64,000 bases of DNA, from assembly GCF_023571765.1 (NCBI RefSeq), contig NZ_JAMJXC010000006.1, positions 186,001 through 250,000 on the forward strand, given 5' to 3'. The translations under genes were made by a program, and so were the position numbers. The notes below the pieces were generated by a model. It had not been told where the DNA came from. It ran no database searches and saw nothing but the letters and a program-made list of their open reading frames with translations. Positions 44,963-54,169 of this stretch are shown piece after piece (the first letter of the stretch is position 1; every line of letters begins with the position of its first letter). The stretch comes from Xanthobacter aminoxidans. Its GTDB lineage: Bacteria > Pseudomonadota > Alphaproteobacteria > Rhizobiales > Xanthobacteraceae.

Positions 44963-45936
44963 CAGGCAGGCCTCCCGTCGGTGCGCACGATCCGGACCTT
45001 CTGCTGGCGCTCGCCGCTGCCGAGGCGCAGCTCGGCGGCGCCGAACAGGCGGTCGACGATCAGGACGTTCTGGTGGATGCGGCTGTTGACGATCTGGGTC
45101 TCGCCCTCGGCGCCGATGACGAAGATGGGCGGCATCTCGCCCTGCACGATGCCGCGCGGGAAAACCACATAGACCCGCCGACCATCGTCATAGATTTCGT
45201 CCGGCCGCCAGGGTGGCGTGTCGCCGGTGAGGCCGTAGCGATAGTTGCGCGCCTCGAGCGCGGGGATGAGCGGGGCCGCGGGAACAGCCTGCCGCTGAGA
45301 GGCCGGCGGCTGCGGATAGGCCCAGGCCACCGCCGGCATATAGGGCTTCTCGCCGGAACGCAGCTCGACCATGTAGGTGCGGCGGTCGGTGGTGAGGACG
45401 AGGTTGGTGGTGATGTCCGGGCGCGTGGGCTTCACCAGCACATGGACGCGCCGGGTCGCACCAGACCCGCTCTCGGTGTCGCCAATGACCCAGCGGGCGG
45501 TGTCGCCGGCGGCGATGGGACCAGATCCGGTGAAGCTCTCGCCGGGCTCGAGGGCGATGTCCGTGATCTGCCCGGGCGCCGCATAGACCTGGTAGAGGGC
45601 GCCCTCGCTGAAGGGGAAGATCTGGATGGCGTTGTAATAGCCCTCCTTCTTCGGCTCGACACGAGCGGCGGCATTGGCATTCTCGACCCGCGCGGCTGGC
45701 GCGCCGGCGGCGGTGCCGCCTCGGCTCGGAGTCCAGGCTGGCGGGATGTGCAATGGCCGCGGCCGCCCGTCGGCCACCGCGGGAACCGCCGGCAGGGGAG
45801 GGACCTCGGCATCGTAGCTGATTTCGGGCGGCTTCTGGGTGGCGCAACCGGCGAGCGCCGATGCGGACAGGAGCAAGGCCGCCACTGCGGCCCCGCGGAA
45901 ATCCGGGCTTCCGGCTTTACGGATAGGCGGCGTCAT
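44962..45936 (-). CDS. trbG: TrbG/VirB9 type IV secretion protein
   Basis: A 324-residue lipoprotein-like or periplasmic protein. The signal LLLSASALAGCATQ contains a lipobox (ALAG-C). The VirB9 domain includes FPFSEGALYQVYAAPGQITDIALEPGE and RTYMVELRSGEKPYMPAVAWAYP, and VYVVFPRGIVQGEMPPIFV near the end. It works with TrbI in the outer-membrane pore. The start at 45936 overlaps the trbF stop by four bases. Confidence 0.95.
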   Translation of the reverse strand: MTPPIRKAGSPDFRGAAVAALLLSASALAGCATQKPPEISYDAEVPPLPAVPAVADGRPRPLHIPPAWTPSRGGTAAGAPAARVENANAAARVEPKKEGYYNAIQIFPFSEGALYQVYAAPGQITDIALEPGESFTGSGPIAAGDTARWVIGDTESGSGATRRVHVLVKPTRPDITTNLVLTTDRRTYMVELRSGEKPYMPAVAWAYPQPPASQRQAVPAAPLIPALEARNYRYGLTGDTPPWRPDEIYDDGRRVYVVFPRGIVQGEMPPIFVIGAEGETQIVNSRIHQNVLIVDRLFGAAELRLGSGERQQKVRIVRTDGRPA

Positions 45937-46622
45937 TGGGCGAGCTCCCGCGACCAGCTGATGGCGTTGACATAGATGCCGAGCGGGTTGGCGCGCAGCT
46001 TCTCGGCGTCGCGTGGCGCCTGCACCACGATGGTGAGGATGGCGGTCCAGCGCGTGGTGTCGGCCAGCGCCCCATCCTGATAGCGGCGCTCGCTCCAGGC
46101 GACGCGGAAGGAATCGCCCGAGGCGCGGATGACGCTGGAGACGTCGACGGCGACCTGCTGCTTGCCGACCTTGGCGAAGGGATCGTTCGACCGCGCGTAG
46201 TCGTTGAGGGCCTGCGCCCCGCGGTCGGTGGTGAACTGATAGGCCCTCAGCCAGTTCTCGCGCACGATGACCGGATCTGCCGGCACGCTGCGGACCTGCT
46301 CGATGAAACGGGCGAGGTGCCAGGCGATCTGCGGATCGCTCGGCCGGTAATCGGCCGTGGCCGGAGCGACGGTCTGTGTCTGGCCGAGCTTGTCGACCTC
46401 GACCACCCACGGCACGACGATGCCGCGCGCCGATTGCCACACCAGGGCCGCGGCGAAGCCGGCGGAGAGGGCGAGGCACCCGAACGCCATCAGCCTCCAG
46501 TTCTTGGCCTGGACGCGAGCGGAGCCGATCCGCTCGTCCCACACCTGGCCCGCCCGCTGGTACGGCGTCTCCGGCTGCGGGGACGTGCCGTAGTGGGTGG
46601 AGGATCGCCTGAAGATGCTCAT
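45933..46622 (-). CDS. trbF: TrbF/VirB8 type IV secretion protein
   Basis: A 229-residue bitopic inner-membrane protein. MSIFRRSSTHYGTSPQPETPYQRAGQVWDERIGSARVQAKNW is the cytoplasmic tail, with a membrane helix (LMAFGCLALSAGFAAALVWQ) and a periplasmic VirB8 domain (DSFRVAWSERRYQDGALADTTRWTAILTIVV). It nucleates assembly of the channel. It starts 1 bp after the trbL stop. Confidence 0.94.
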   Translation of the reverse strand: MSIFRRSSTHYGTSPQPETPYQRAGQVWDERIGSARVQAKNWRLMAFGCLALSAGFAAALVWQSARGIVVPWVVEVDKLGQTQTVAPATADYRPSDPQIAWHLARFIEQVRSVPADPVIVRENWLRAYQFTTDRGAQALNDYARSNDPFAKVGKQQVAVDVSSVIRASGDSFRVAWSERRYQDGALADTTRWTAILTIVVQAPRDAEKLRANPLGIYVNAISWSRELAQ

Positions 46623-46623
46623 G

Positions 46624-47991
46624 TCATTCGCTCCCGGAGAGAGTGACGGAATGACCGCTCCCATGACCGTCGCCGGAGCGGACGGCGTGCGCGGCGGTCT
46701 GGATGCCGTGGGTCATGTGCTGGGCGCGCTTCATACGCCGCGCCCAATCGGGCGGTCCGTTGCGCTGGATGTCTGAGGCAGAAGACGTGCCGCCGCTGGC
46801 CCCCTCTGCGCCACCCGCGGCCGTGCCCATGGTCGAGGAGCCGCCGGTCGCCTCGAACGCGGCGCGGGTTCCGGCGGCATGGCTGGCCTGGAGCGTCGCG
46901 CCGGCGCGGGAGACCGCGCGCTTCAGCGGGGAGACGGCGGCCTCTGCACCGGTAGAAGCGACACCGCCAAGACCGGACGCGACCCCAGCGGCACCAGACT
47001 GCCCGGCCGAGGCGAGGCTGTAGGCAGTGGATGCGCCACCGGCGAGTGCCGCGCCGCCACGGGCCGCTGCGGCGGTGCCCGACAGCGCCGCCATGCCGCC
47101 GCGCAGGGCCATCCCGCCGGCGGCACCGGCCGCCATCAGAGCTCCGCCAGCGGCAAGGCCGGTGCCGACCGCGGCGCCCGCGCTGAGCTGCGGGCCACCG
47201 CTCACGAGACCGTTGGCGATGCTCGGGCCGAAGACCCCGAGCCCGAGGAGCGAGAGGGCGGCGAGCACGATGGCCATGGCCTGGTCGATGGTCGGCGTCG
47301 CCCCGCCGAAACCGGCGGTGAACTCGGAGAAAAGTGTCGAGCCGATGCCGATGATGATTGCGAGCACCAGCACCTTGATGCCGGAAGAGATGACATTGCC
47401 GAGGACGCGCTCGGCCATGAAGGCGGACTTGCCGAACAGGCCGAAGGGAATGAGGACGAAGCCGGCGAGCGTCGTGAGCTTGAACTCGATGAGCGTCACG
47501 AACAGCTGGACGGCGAGGATGAAGAAAGCGAGCAGCACCAGCGCCCAGGCCAGCAGCATGCAGGCGATCTGGATGAAGTTCTCGAAGAAGGAGATCCATC
47601 CCATCAAATCGGAGATGGATTCCAGCAGCGGGCGCGCTGCGTCGAGGCCAGTCTGTGCCACCTTGCCGGGCCGCAGCAGGTCGGCCGTGCTGAAACCCGT
47701 TCCCGATGCCTTGAGGCCGAGGCCGGCGAAGCTCTCGAAGATGATCCGGGCGAGGCTGTTCCAGTTGGAGATCAGATAGGCGAAGACGCCGACGAACAGG
47801 GTCTTCTTGACGAGGCGGGCGATGAGGTCATCGTCGGCGCCCCAGCTCCAGAACAAGGCGGCCAGCGTCACATCGACGACGATGAGGGTCGTGGCGATGA
47901 ACGCCACCTCGCCGCCGAGCAGACCGAAGCCGGAATCGATGTAGCGGGTGAAGACCTCGAGGAAGTGGTCGATAACGCCGGTACCGCCCAT
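46624..47991 (-). CDS. trbL: TrbL/VirB6 polytopic membrane protein
   Basis: A 455-residue inner-membrane protein with about six hydrophobic helices in residues 20-260 (for example FIQIACMLLAWALVLLAFFILA and FVLIPFGLFGKSAFMAERVLG). The C-terminal 180 residues are alanine/glycine-rich and low in complexity, as usual for TrbL. It forms part of the inner-membrane channel and affects pilus assembly. Confidence 0.93.
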   Translation of the reverse strand: MGGTGVIDHFLEVFTRYIDSGFGLLGGEVAFIATTLIVVDVTLAALFWSWGADDDLIARLVKKTLFVGVFAYLISNWNSLARIIFESFAGLGLKASGTGFSTADLLRPGKVAQTGLDAARPLLESISDLMGWISFFENFIQIACMLLAWALVLLAFFILAVQLFVTLIEFKLTTLAGFVLIPFGLFGKSAFMAERVLGNVISSGIKVLVLAIIIGIGSTLFSEFTAGFGGATPTIDQAMAIVLAALSLLGLGVFGPSIANGLVSGGPQLSAGAAVGTGLAAGGALMAAGAAGGMALRGGMAALSGTAAAARGGAALAGGASTAYSLASAGQSGAAGVASGLGGVASTGAEAAVSPLKRAVSRAGATLQASHAAGTRAAFEATGGSSTMGTAAGGAEGASGGTSSASDIQRNGPPDWARRMKRAQHMTHGIQTAAHAVRSGDGHGSGHSVTLSGSE

Positions 47992-47992
47992 G

Positions 47993-48277
47993 TCAGCGCG
48001 CCTCCTGCGACGATGAGGTGCCTGGCGTCGGCGCCAGGAAGCGGGCGCGGCTCTGCGCCCAGGCGGCGAGGCAGCCCGGATCGCGCCCGCCGGCCTCGCC
48101 GAGCAGGGCACAGCGGTGCAACTCCTCACGCAGCGGATCCGGCCCCGCCCCGCCGGGCCGCACGGTGGCAGGAGGCACCGGCTCTTCCCCCTTCCGGGCC
48201 ATCTCGATCGCCGCGACGGTGATCGCGACGGCAACAAAGACCACGGCGCCGAGGCGGGTGAGCATGCTGGTGTCCAT
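47993..48277 (-). CDS. TrbK-alt entry-exclusion-type protein
   Basis: A 94-residue protein with an N-terminal membrane helix (LTRLGAVVFVAVAITVAAIE) and the tail DPLREELHRCALLGEAGGRDPGCLAAWAQSRARFL, which has two cysteines and the layout of the alternative TrbK family. It is located between trbL and trbJ, as in related ICEs. It is predicted to block redundant transfer between cells carrying the same element. Confidence 0.86.
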   Translation of the reverse strand: MDTSMLTRLGAVVFVAVAITVAAIEMARKGEEPVPPATVRPGGAGPDPLREELHRCALLGEAGGRDPGCLAAWAQSRARFLAPTPGTSSSQEAR

Positions 48278-48286
48278 CGCCCGTCC

Positions 48287-49051
48287 TCAGTTGTTGAACA
48301 TGCGGGCATTGCCGGGCTGGTAGCCCGTGCCCGGCGCGAGGAAGCGCCGGCGCTGTTCGCGGCCCTGGTCGGCCGCCGCGGCGCGCTCGGCCTCGGTCAG
48401 CGCCTGGGCGCGGCCGTTGGCGGCGAGGAGGGCCGTCAGGTCGGTGAGCTGCTGGGCCTGGAGCGCGAGGAGCTGGTTGCCGGCCTGGGTCGCCTGAAGC
48501 GCGCCGGTCGCGCCCTGGCTCTGGCCGACGAGGGCGTCGAGGGAGGATCGCTGGGTGTCGATATTGGACACGACGGTGGCCTGGACGCGCATGGCGTCCT
48601 GAAGGCCCGCCACCGAGGTCTGCCAGCGCTCCCTGGCCTGGGCGACGAGCTGCTGGTCGGAGGCGGTCAGGGAGGCATTGCCGTAGGTGGTCTGGAACGC
48701 CCGATCCACGCTCTGGACGTCGTAGGCGATCCGCTGCGCCTGGTTCAGGAGCTGCTGGGTCCGCTGGATCGATTGTTGGATCTGCTGGAGCGAGGAGAAT
48801 GGGAGGTTCGCGAGATTGCGGGCCTGGTTGATCAGCATCTGCGCCTGGTTTTGCAGGCTGGTGATCTGGTTCTGAATCTGCTGGAGCGCACGGGCTGCTG
48901 TCAGAAGGTTCTGGGCATAATTGTTCGGGTCGAAGACCACATACTGGGCCACGGCGGGCTGGTGCAGCACAGGGGCAAGAGCCCCGACGCTGGCGAGGAG
49001 CAAGGTCGCAATGCGCAGGGCGCTCGGCGCCGACAGGACAGGACGGCTCAT
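48287..49051 (-). CDS. trbJ: TrbJ/VirB5 type IV secretion protein
   Basis: A 254-residue secreted protein. Signal peptide LSAPSALRIATLLLASVGALAPV; the mature protein is rich in helices and glutamine (LQQIQNQITSLQNQAQMLINQARN), typical of TrbJ. The conserved QYVVFDPNNYAQNLLTAARA lies near the N-terminus. It may sit at the pilus tip. It overlaps trbE by four bases. Confidence 0.94.
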   Translation of the reverse strand: MSRPVLSAPSALRIATLLLASVGALAPVLHQPAVAQYVVFDPNNYAQNLLTAARALQQIQNQITSLQNQAQMLINQARNLANLPFSSLQQIQQSIQRTQQLLNQAQRIAYDVQSVDRAFQTTYGNASLTASDQQLVAQARERWQTSVAGLQDAMRVQATVVSNIDTQRSSLDALVGQSQGATGALQATQAGNQLLALQAQQLTDLTALLAANGRAQALTEAERAAAADQGREQRRRFLAPGTGYQPGNARMFNN

Positions 49052-51498
49052 GGCAGGGCCTCCGGATCGGGAGCGAGATTGACAAGATCGGGAATGAGAT
49101 CGGCGGCCCAGGCGAGGCCGCGGGCGGCGAGCCAGTCCTCAAGGAAGCGGCCGGGCTCGGCGCGGGCCTCCACCTCGCTGATCAGCGCCTGGTCGGATTT
49201 CGAGGAGGCCGCGCACAGCGCGAGGGCGATCTCGGACAGGCCGAGCGCGAACAGGCGGTTGCCGCGCCGTGACTGGCAGTAATAGTCCCGCTTCGGGGTC
49301 GCCCGGGCGATGAGCTCGATCTGCCGGTCGTTGAGACCGAAGCGCCGGTAGATGGCGGCGGTCTGCGGCTCGACGGCGCGGTCGTTGGGCAGCAGCATCC
49401 GGGTGTGGCAGCTGTCGATGATCTCCGCGGCGATCCGGCTCTTCTCGATTTGCGCCAGGGACTGGGTGGCGAAGATCACGCTCGCATTCTTCTTGCGCAG
49501 CGTGACCAGCCATTCGGTGAGCTGCCTGGAGAAGCCGGGATCGCTCAGCGCCAGCCAGCCCTCGTCCACGAGGATGAGGGTGGGTCGGCCGTCGAGGCGG
49601 TCCGTGATGCGGTGGAAGAGATAGGCGAGCACGGGCGCCGCGGCACCGGTCTCGAGCAGGCCCTCGGTCTCGTAGACCTGGACCGCGGCATCGCCGAGCT
49701 CTTCGCTCTCGGCGTCCAGCAGCCGACCGTAGGGACCTCCGACGCAATAGGGCCGCAGGGCCTGCTTGAGCGGGTTGGACTGAAGGAGGACCGTGAGGCC
49801 GGTGACGGTCCGCTCATGGATCGGCGCGGAGGCGAGTGAGGTCAGGGCGGACCACAGGTGCTCCTTGACGTCGGGCGTGACCTCGATCGCCTCGCGCTGG
49901 AGGATGGACACGACCCAATCGGCGGCCCAGGCGCGCTCAGGAACATCCTCGATGCGGGCGAGCGGCTGCAGCGAGACGGACAGGGTCGACCCGTCCGTCA
50001 GGCGTCCGCCGAGGTCGTGCCAGTTGCCGCGCATGGCCAGCGCCGCGGCCCGGATCGAGCCGCCATAGTCGAAGGCGAAGACCTGGGAACGCGCGTAGCG
50101 GCGGAACTGCAACGCCATCAGCGCCAGCAGCACCGACTTGCCGCTGCCCGTCGGGCCGACCACCAGCGTGTGGCCCACGTCTCCCACATGAAGGGAAAAC
50201 CGGAACGGGGTCGAGCCTGCGGCCTTGCCGAACAGCAAGGGGGGAGCGCCGAAGTGCTCGTCCCGTCCCGGCCCCGCCCACACGGCGCTGAGGGGGATCA
50301 TGTGGGCGAGATTGAGGGTCGAGACCGGCGGCTGGCGGACATTGCCATAGAGATGTCCGGGCAAGGTGCCCAGCCAGGCGTCGACCGCGTTGACGGTCTC
50401 GGTGATGGCGGTGAAGTCGCGGCCCTGGAGGACCTTGTCCACCGCGCGGAGCTTCTCGTCGGCGGCGCGGGGATCCTCATCCCAGACCGTCACGGTCGCG
50501 GTGACGAAGGCAATGCCGGCGAGATCCGCGCCGAGCTCCTGCAGCGCGAGGTCGGCATCCACGGCCTTGTTGGCGGCGTCGCTGTCGACGAGGACGGAGG
50601 CCTCGTTGGTGAGCACCTCCTTCAGGATCGCGGCGATGCTCTTGCGCTTGGCGAACCACTGCCGCCGGATCTTGGTCAGCAGCCGGGTCGCGTCGGTCTT
50701 GTCGAGCCGGATGGCCCGCGTCGACCATCGGTAGGGAAAGGCGAGCTGGTTGAGTTCGTCGAGGATCCCAGGGGTGGTGGCGCTGGGAAAGCCGACAATG
50801 GTGAGGATACGCAAGTGCGCCTTGCCGAGCATGGGCGCGAGCCCGCCGGTGAGCGGCTCGTCGGCGAGCAGCGCATCGAGATACATGGGTGTCTCGGGAA
50901 CGCGGACGCGATGGCGCTTCGTCGAGATGCAGGCGTGCAGGTAGGTCAGGGTCTCGCCGTCGTCGAGCCAGCGGCACTCCGGCATGGTGCCTTCGAGGAG
51001 TTGGAGGACGCGGTTGGTCCGGTCGATGAACGACCGCAGGACGTCGTGGGGATCGATGCCCGCCTGGTCGCGTCCCTCATAGAGCCAGCTCTCGGTGCGC
51101 GCGGCGTCGTCCGCCGGCGGCAGGAAGGCGAAGGTGAGATAATAGCTCGTTTCGAAATGCCGCCCCGCCTCCTCGAAATCGGCCTTGCGCTCGGCATCCA
51201 CGAGGGCGGCCGCGGCGTCCGTGAACAGGCTCGAGGGATAGCGGCCGGCGGGATGGCGCTGGGCCTCGACGAAGATGGACCAGCCGGAGCCCAGGCGCCG
51301 AAACGCATTATTGAGGCGGCCGGCAACTGCGATGAGCTCGGCGGGCACGGAGCTGTCGAGGTCGGGACCGCGGAACCGGGCCGATCTCTGGAAGCTGCCG
51401 TCCTTGTTGAGAACGACACCGTCGCCCACCAGCGCCGCCCAGGGCAGGTAGTCGGCGAGGCGCGCGGCGGTCCGGCGATATTCGGCAAGGTTCATCAT
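49048..51498 (-). CDS. trbE: TrbE/VirB4 secretion ATPase
   Basis: An 816-residue ATPase. The N-terminal CagE/TrbE domain (ADYLPWAALVGDGVVLNKDGSFQR) is followed by Walker A GPTGSGKSVLL near residue 447 and Walker B LILVDEGWLAL near residue 640. RRFGLNDRQIELIARATPKRDYY is the conserved end. It energises pilus biogenesis and substrate transfer. Two consecutive ATG codons (51498 and 51495) can serve as start. It follows trbD by eight bases. Confidence 0.95.
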   Translation of the reverse strand: MMNLAEYRRTAARLADYLPWAALVGDGVVLNKDGSFQRSARFRGPDLDSSVPAELIAVAGRLNNAFRRLGSGWSIFVEAQRHPAGRYPSSLFTDAAAALVDAERKADFEEAGRHFETSYYLTFAFLPPADDAARTESWLYEGRDQAGIDPHDVLRSFIDRTNRVLQLLEGTMPECRWLDDGETLTYLHACISTKRHRVRVPETPMYLDALLADEPLTGGLAPMLGKAHLRILTIVGFPSATTPGILDELNQLAFPYRWSTRAIRLDKTDATRLLTKIRRQWFAKRKSIAAILKEVLTNEASVLVDSDAANKAVDADLALQELGADLAGIAFVTATVTVWDEDPRAADEKLRAVDKVLQGRDFTAITETVNAVDAWLGTLPGHLYGNVRQPPVSTLNLAHMIPLSAVWAGPGRDEHFGAPPLLFGKAAGSTPFRFSLHVGDVGHTLVVGPTGSGKSVLLALMALQFRRYARSQVFAFDYGGSIRAAALAMRGNWHDLGGRLTDGSTLSVSLQPLARIEDVPERAWAADWVVSILQREAIEVTPDVKEHLWSALTSLASAPIHERTVTGLTVLLQSNPLKQALRPYCVGGPYGRLLDAESEELGDAAVQVYETEGLLETGAAAPVLAYLFHRITDRLDGRPTLILVDEGWLALSDPGFSRQLTEWLVTLRKKNASVIFATQSLAQIEKSRIAAEIIDSCHTRMLLPNDRAVEPQTAAIYRRFGLNDRQIELIARATPKRDYYCQSRRGNRLFALGLSEIALALCAASSKSDQALISEVEARAEPGRFLEDWLAARGLAWAADLIPDLVNLAPDPEALP

Positions 51499-51506
51499 CG
51501 TTCCGC

Positions 51507-51788
51507 TCACACCGACAGATGGCTGGAGATGCGCAGGTGGCGCCGGGTGACCTCGACGAACATCGGGTCGCGCCGCGCGGCCCACACCGCTGCGAAGTGA
51601 CCGACGGCCCCAAGGGCGAGGCCGACCAGCCAGAGGCGCAGGCCAAGGCCGAGCGCCGCCGCAAGCGTGCCGTTGAGGATGGCGATGGCACGCGGGGCGC
51701 CGCCGAGCAGGATGGGTTCGGTCAGGGCCCGGTGGACCGGGACGGAAAAGCCCGACAACTCAGCGGAGGGATCGGCCAGCGGGGTCAT
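51507..51788 (-). CDS. trbD: TrbD/VirB3 membrane protein
   Basis: A 93-residue protein: GFSVPVHRALTEPILLGGAPRAIAILNGTLAAALGLGLR then a second membrane segment (WLVGLALGAVGHFAAVWAA) and DPMFVEVTRRHLRISSHLSV. This is the VirB3 fold. Its start overlaps the trbC stop by one base. It helps TrbE at the inner membrane. Confidence 0.93.
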   Translation of the reverse strand: MTPLADPSAELSGFSVPVHRALTEPILLGGAPRAIAILNGTLAAALGLGLRLWLVGLALGAVGHFAAVWAARRDPMFVEVTRRHLRISSHLSV

Positions 51789-52120
51789 CAGAGGGTGACC
51801 CCGCCGCCGAACGAGAAGAAGCTCAGGAAGAAGGAGCTGGCGGCGAAAGCGATCGACAGGCCGAAGACGATCTGGATGAGCCTGCGGAATCCTCCGCTCG
51901 TGTCGCCGAACGCCAGGGTGAGTCCGGTGGTGATGATGATGATCACCGCGATGATCTTGGCGACGGGCCCCTCGACCGACGTCAGGATCTGCTGGAGCGG
52001 CTGCTCCCACGGCATCGAGGAGCCCGAGGCGTAGGCCGCGGGGGCCAGCATGGCGCTGGCCAGAAGGGCGACGGCGGTGGGACCGATGTAGCGGCGAAGG
52101 CGGCGGGCATGCTGGATCAT
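51788..52120 (-). CDS. trbC: TrbC/VirB2 pilin
   Basis: A 110-residue pilin precursor with a long signal (PTAVALLASAMLAPAAYA) and two membrane helices (VAKIIAVIIIITTGLTLAFG and IVFGLSIAFAASSFFLSFFSFGGG). It is the pilus subunit and in related systems is cyclised after processing. Its start overlaps the trbB stop by one base. Confidence 0.93.
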   Translation of the reverse strand: MIQHARRLRRYIGPTAVALLASAMLAPAAYASGSSMPWEQPLQQILTSVEGPVAKIIAVIIIITTGLTLAFGDTSGGFRRLIQIVFGLSIAFAASSFFLSFFSFGGGVTL

Positions 52121-53103
52121 CAGGGTTCTCCGGTTTGCTGGGAGGCTTCGACGGGGATGACGAGGTAGTCGCCGGCGGGCCCGAGCCCCTCGACGCGGGC
52201 GAGCTCGGTGAGCCGGCGCGCCGAGCCGCGGCCGGAAAGCACGGCGATGAGGTCGATGGTCTCGGCGATGAGGGCGCGGGGGACCGTGACCACGGCTTCC
52301 TGAATCAGTTGCTCCAGGCGGCGCAGGGCGCCCATGGCGCTGCCGGCATGGATGGTGCCGATGCCGCCGGGATGGCCCGTGCCCCAGCACTTGATGAGAT
52401 CCAGCGCCTCGCTGCCGCGCACCTCGCCGATGGGAACGCGGTCGGGGCGCAGCCGCAGGGATGAGCGCACGAGCTCGGACAAGGTGGCGACGCCATCCTT
52501 GGTGCGTAGCGCGACCAGGTTGGGCGTCAGGCATTGCAGCTCGCGGGTGTCTTCGATCAGCACCACGCGGTCGGAGGTCTTGGCGACCTCGGCGAGGAGC
52601 GCATTCGTCAGCGTGGTCTTGCCCGTGCTCGTCCCGCCGGCGACAAGGATGTTGCGGCGCTCGGCGACGGCGAGGCACAGGGCTGCCGCTTGATCGGCCG
52701 ACATGATCCCGGCGGCGACGTAGTCGTCGAGGCTGAACACGCTGGAGGCGGGTTTGCGGATGGCGAAGGCGGGGCCGGTCGTGATCGGTGGGAGGAGGCC
52801 CTCGAACCGTTCCCCGGTCTCAGGCAACTCGGCGGAGACGCGCGGTGCGCCCGGATGGACCTCCGCGCCCACATGATGGGCGACGAGACGGACGATGCGC
52901 TCGCCATCGGCGAACGACAGCCGTTCCCCGGTATCGGCGAGCCCTTCGGCCAGCCGATCGACCCACAGGCGCCCGTCCGGATTGAGCATGACCTCGACGA
53001 CGGAGCCGTCTTCCAGGAAGCGCGCGATGGCCGGACCGAGGGCTGTGCGCAGCATGCGCGCGCCGCGCTGCGTCGCCTCGGAAGTGTGGTGAGTGGTCCC
53101 CAT
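52120..53103 (-). CDS. trbB: TrbB/VirB11 secretion ATPase
   Basis: A 327-residue hexameric ATPase. ATG at 53103 ([12 protein letters not shown]) is preferred over an in-frame start at 53133. Walker A is [15 protein letters not shown] near residue 160, the Asp box [10 protein letters not shown], Walker B and His-box region [30 protein letters not shown]. It drives pilus assembly and is the first gene of the trb operon; the promoter should be in the 389 bp upstream that it shares with the divergent MucR gene. Confidence 0.95.
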   Translation of the reverse strand: MGTTHHTSEATQRGARMLRTALGPAIARFLEDGSVVEVMLNPDGRLWVDRLAEGLADTGERLSFADGERIVRLVAHHVGAEVHPGAPRVSAELPETGERFEGLLPPITTGPAFAIRKPASSVFSLDDYVAAGIMSADQAAALCLAVAERRNILVAGGTSTGKTTLTNALLAEVAKTSDRVVLIEDTRELQCLTPNLVALRTKDGVATLSELVRSSLRLRPDRVPIGEVRGSEALDLIKCWGTGHPGGIGTIHAGSAMGALRRLEQLIQEAVVTVPRALIAETIDLIAVLSGRGSARRLTELARVEGLGPAGDYLVIPVEASQQTGEP

Positions 53104-53492
53104 CCCGTCCCCCGCGTCGAGAGGGGACGCCACCAGCGATCCCCGGATCGGGGATGATTAAGAGAGCCTGGAATCAGGTCGGATCAACAGGTTTCGGTCG
53201 TCGTAGGGGCGTAGCGTGCAAAGACAGGAGAACGGCGGGGTCGTGGCAATGGAGATGCAGCCGATCAGCGAAGAGGCCGGCCAACGCGGAGCCGACGATG
53301 TTGCTGCCGAAGGGGAGGGGGCCAGTTAGCACCAGCCCGCGGGAGCGCGAGAACCATCCAGCGGTCCTTCCGGGCTCATTTGAATTTGGCGGTGATTGCA
53401 AATCCAAAATAGCGTCGGAGCTGGCAAAGCATCTTGCAGCCTGGTGAAAAGTGAGGTTCAACCAACACTGCTTGTTGCTTGCGAGGCGCGCC
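53104..53492. other. Divergent intergenic region upstream of trbB and mucR
   Basis: About 390 bp with no convincing gene. Elements of this type usually have traG (coupling protein) and a small CopG-like gene before trbB, and neither is seen here. The open frames on both strands are short and of low complexity. The trb promoter and the MucR promoter should lie here; no clear -35/-10 pair stands out. Confidence 0.5.
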
Positions 53493-53960
53493 GTGACCGA
53501 GATTTCGACCGAGAATAACGACACGGATCATCTCGATCTCGTCGCGGACATCGTGGCCGCCTTCGTGGGGCACAACACCGTCGCAACCGCTGAGTTGCCG
53601 GCGCTGATCAAGAGCGTGCATGCCGCCCTGGGCAAGCTCGCCGCGCCTGCCGCAGAACCGATCGAAGAGCTGAAGCCGGCGGTTCCCGTCAAGCGGTCTG
53701 TGACGGCCGACTTCATCATCTGCCTCGAGGATGGCAAGAAATTCAAGTCGCTGAAGCGCCATCTGCGCACCGCCTACGACCTGACCCCCGAGGCATATCG
53801 CGAGAAATGGGGCCTGTCGCGAGACTACCCCATGGTTGCCCCGGGCTATGCCGCTGCCCGCTCGGAACTGGCAAAAGCCTCGGGCCTCGGCCAAGTTCGA
53901 AAGAAGGCGGCGGCACCGGTCAAGAAGGCTCCGGGACGGCGAAAGGCTCCTGCGGTCTGA
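53493..53960 (+). CDS. MucR-family zinc-finger transcriptional regulator
   Basis: A 155-residue protein. GTG at 53493 (MTEISTENND) is chosen because it matches the family start and has GAGG upstream; an upstream GTG at 53451 gives an unrelated extension. The N-terminal part (LVADIVAAFVGHNTVATAELPALIKSVHAAL) is the oligomerisation region, and SVTADFIICLEDGKKFKSLKRHL, with TAYDLTPEAYREKWGL, is the Ros/MucR zinc finger. MucR proteins repress many horizontally acquired and surface genes. This copy is divergent from the trb operon and may control transfer. The C-terminus is lysine-rich. Confidence 0.92.
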   Translation: MTEISTENNDTDHLDLVADIVAAFVGHNTVATAELPALIKSVHAALGKLAAPAAEPIEELKPAVPVKRSVTADFIICLEDGKKFKSLKRHLRTAYDLTPEAYREKWGLSRDYPMVAPGYAAARSELAKASGLGQVRKKAAAPVKKAPGRRKAPAV

Positions 53961-54169
53961 TCGTTGGTGGAAGAAGTTCGACGGCCTTTCATTACGCGCA
54001 TGGACGTGCGGGGCTCAGCGCGAAAATTGCGCCAAATGCGGAAGTTGGCCCAATTCCGGCGAGCGGACGCTCCCCGGCTATCTCAAAGCCTCCAAGATGG
54101 CACACGCTGGAGCAAGAGGAGACGATGGGGTAGATATGTTCTAGGGGTAAAGCTGTCTGGGGGGTACAG
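53961..54169. other. Short interval before the defence genes
   Basis: Overlapping short frames, one reading WWKKFDGLSLRAWTC and GYLKASKMAHAG, are seen in 53961-54150. They may be the end of a small unknown gene fused by chance to the MucR read-through frame. No family is recognised, and the strand choice is not certain. A GGGGGG ribosome site at 54159-54164 belongs to the next gene. Confidence 0.3.
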
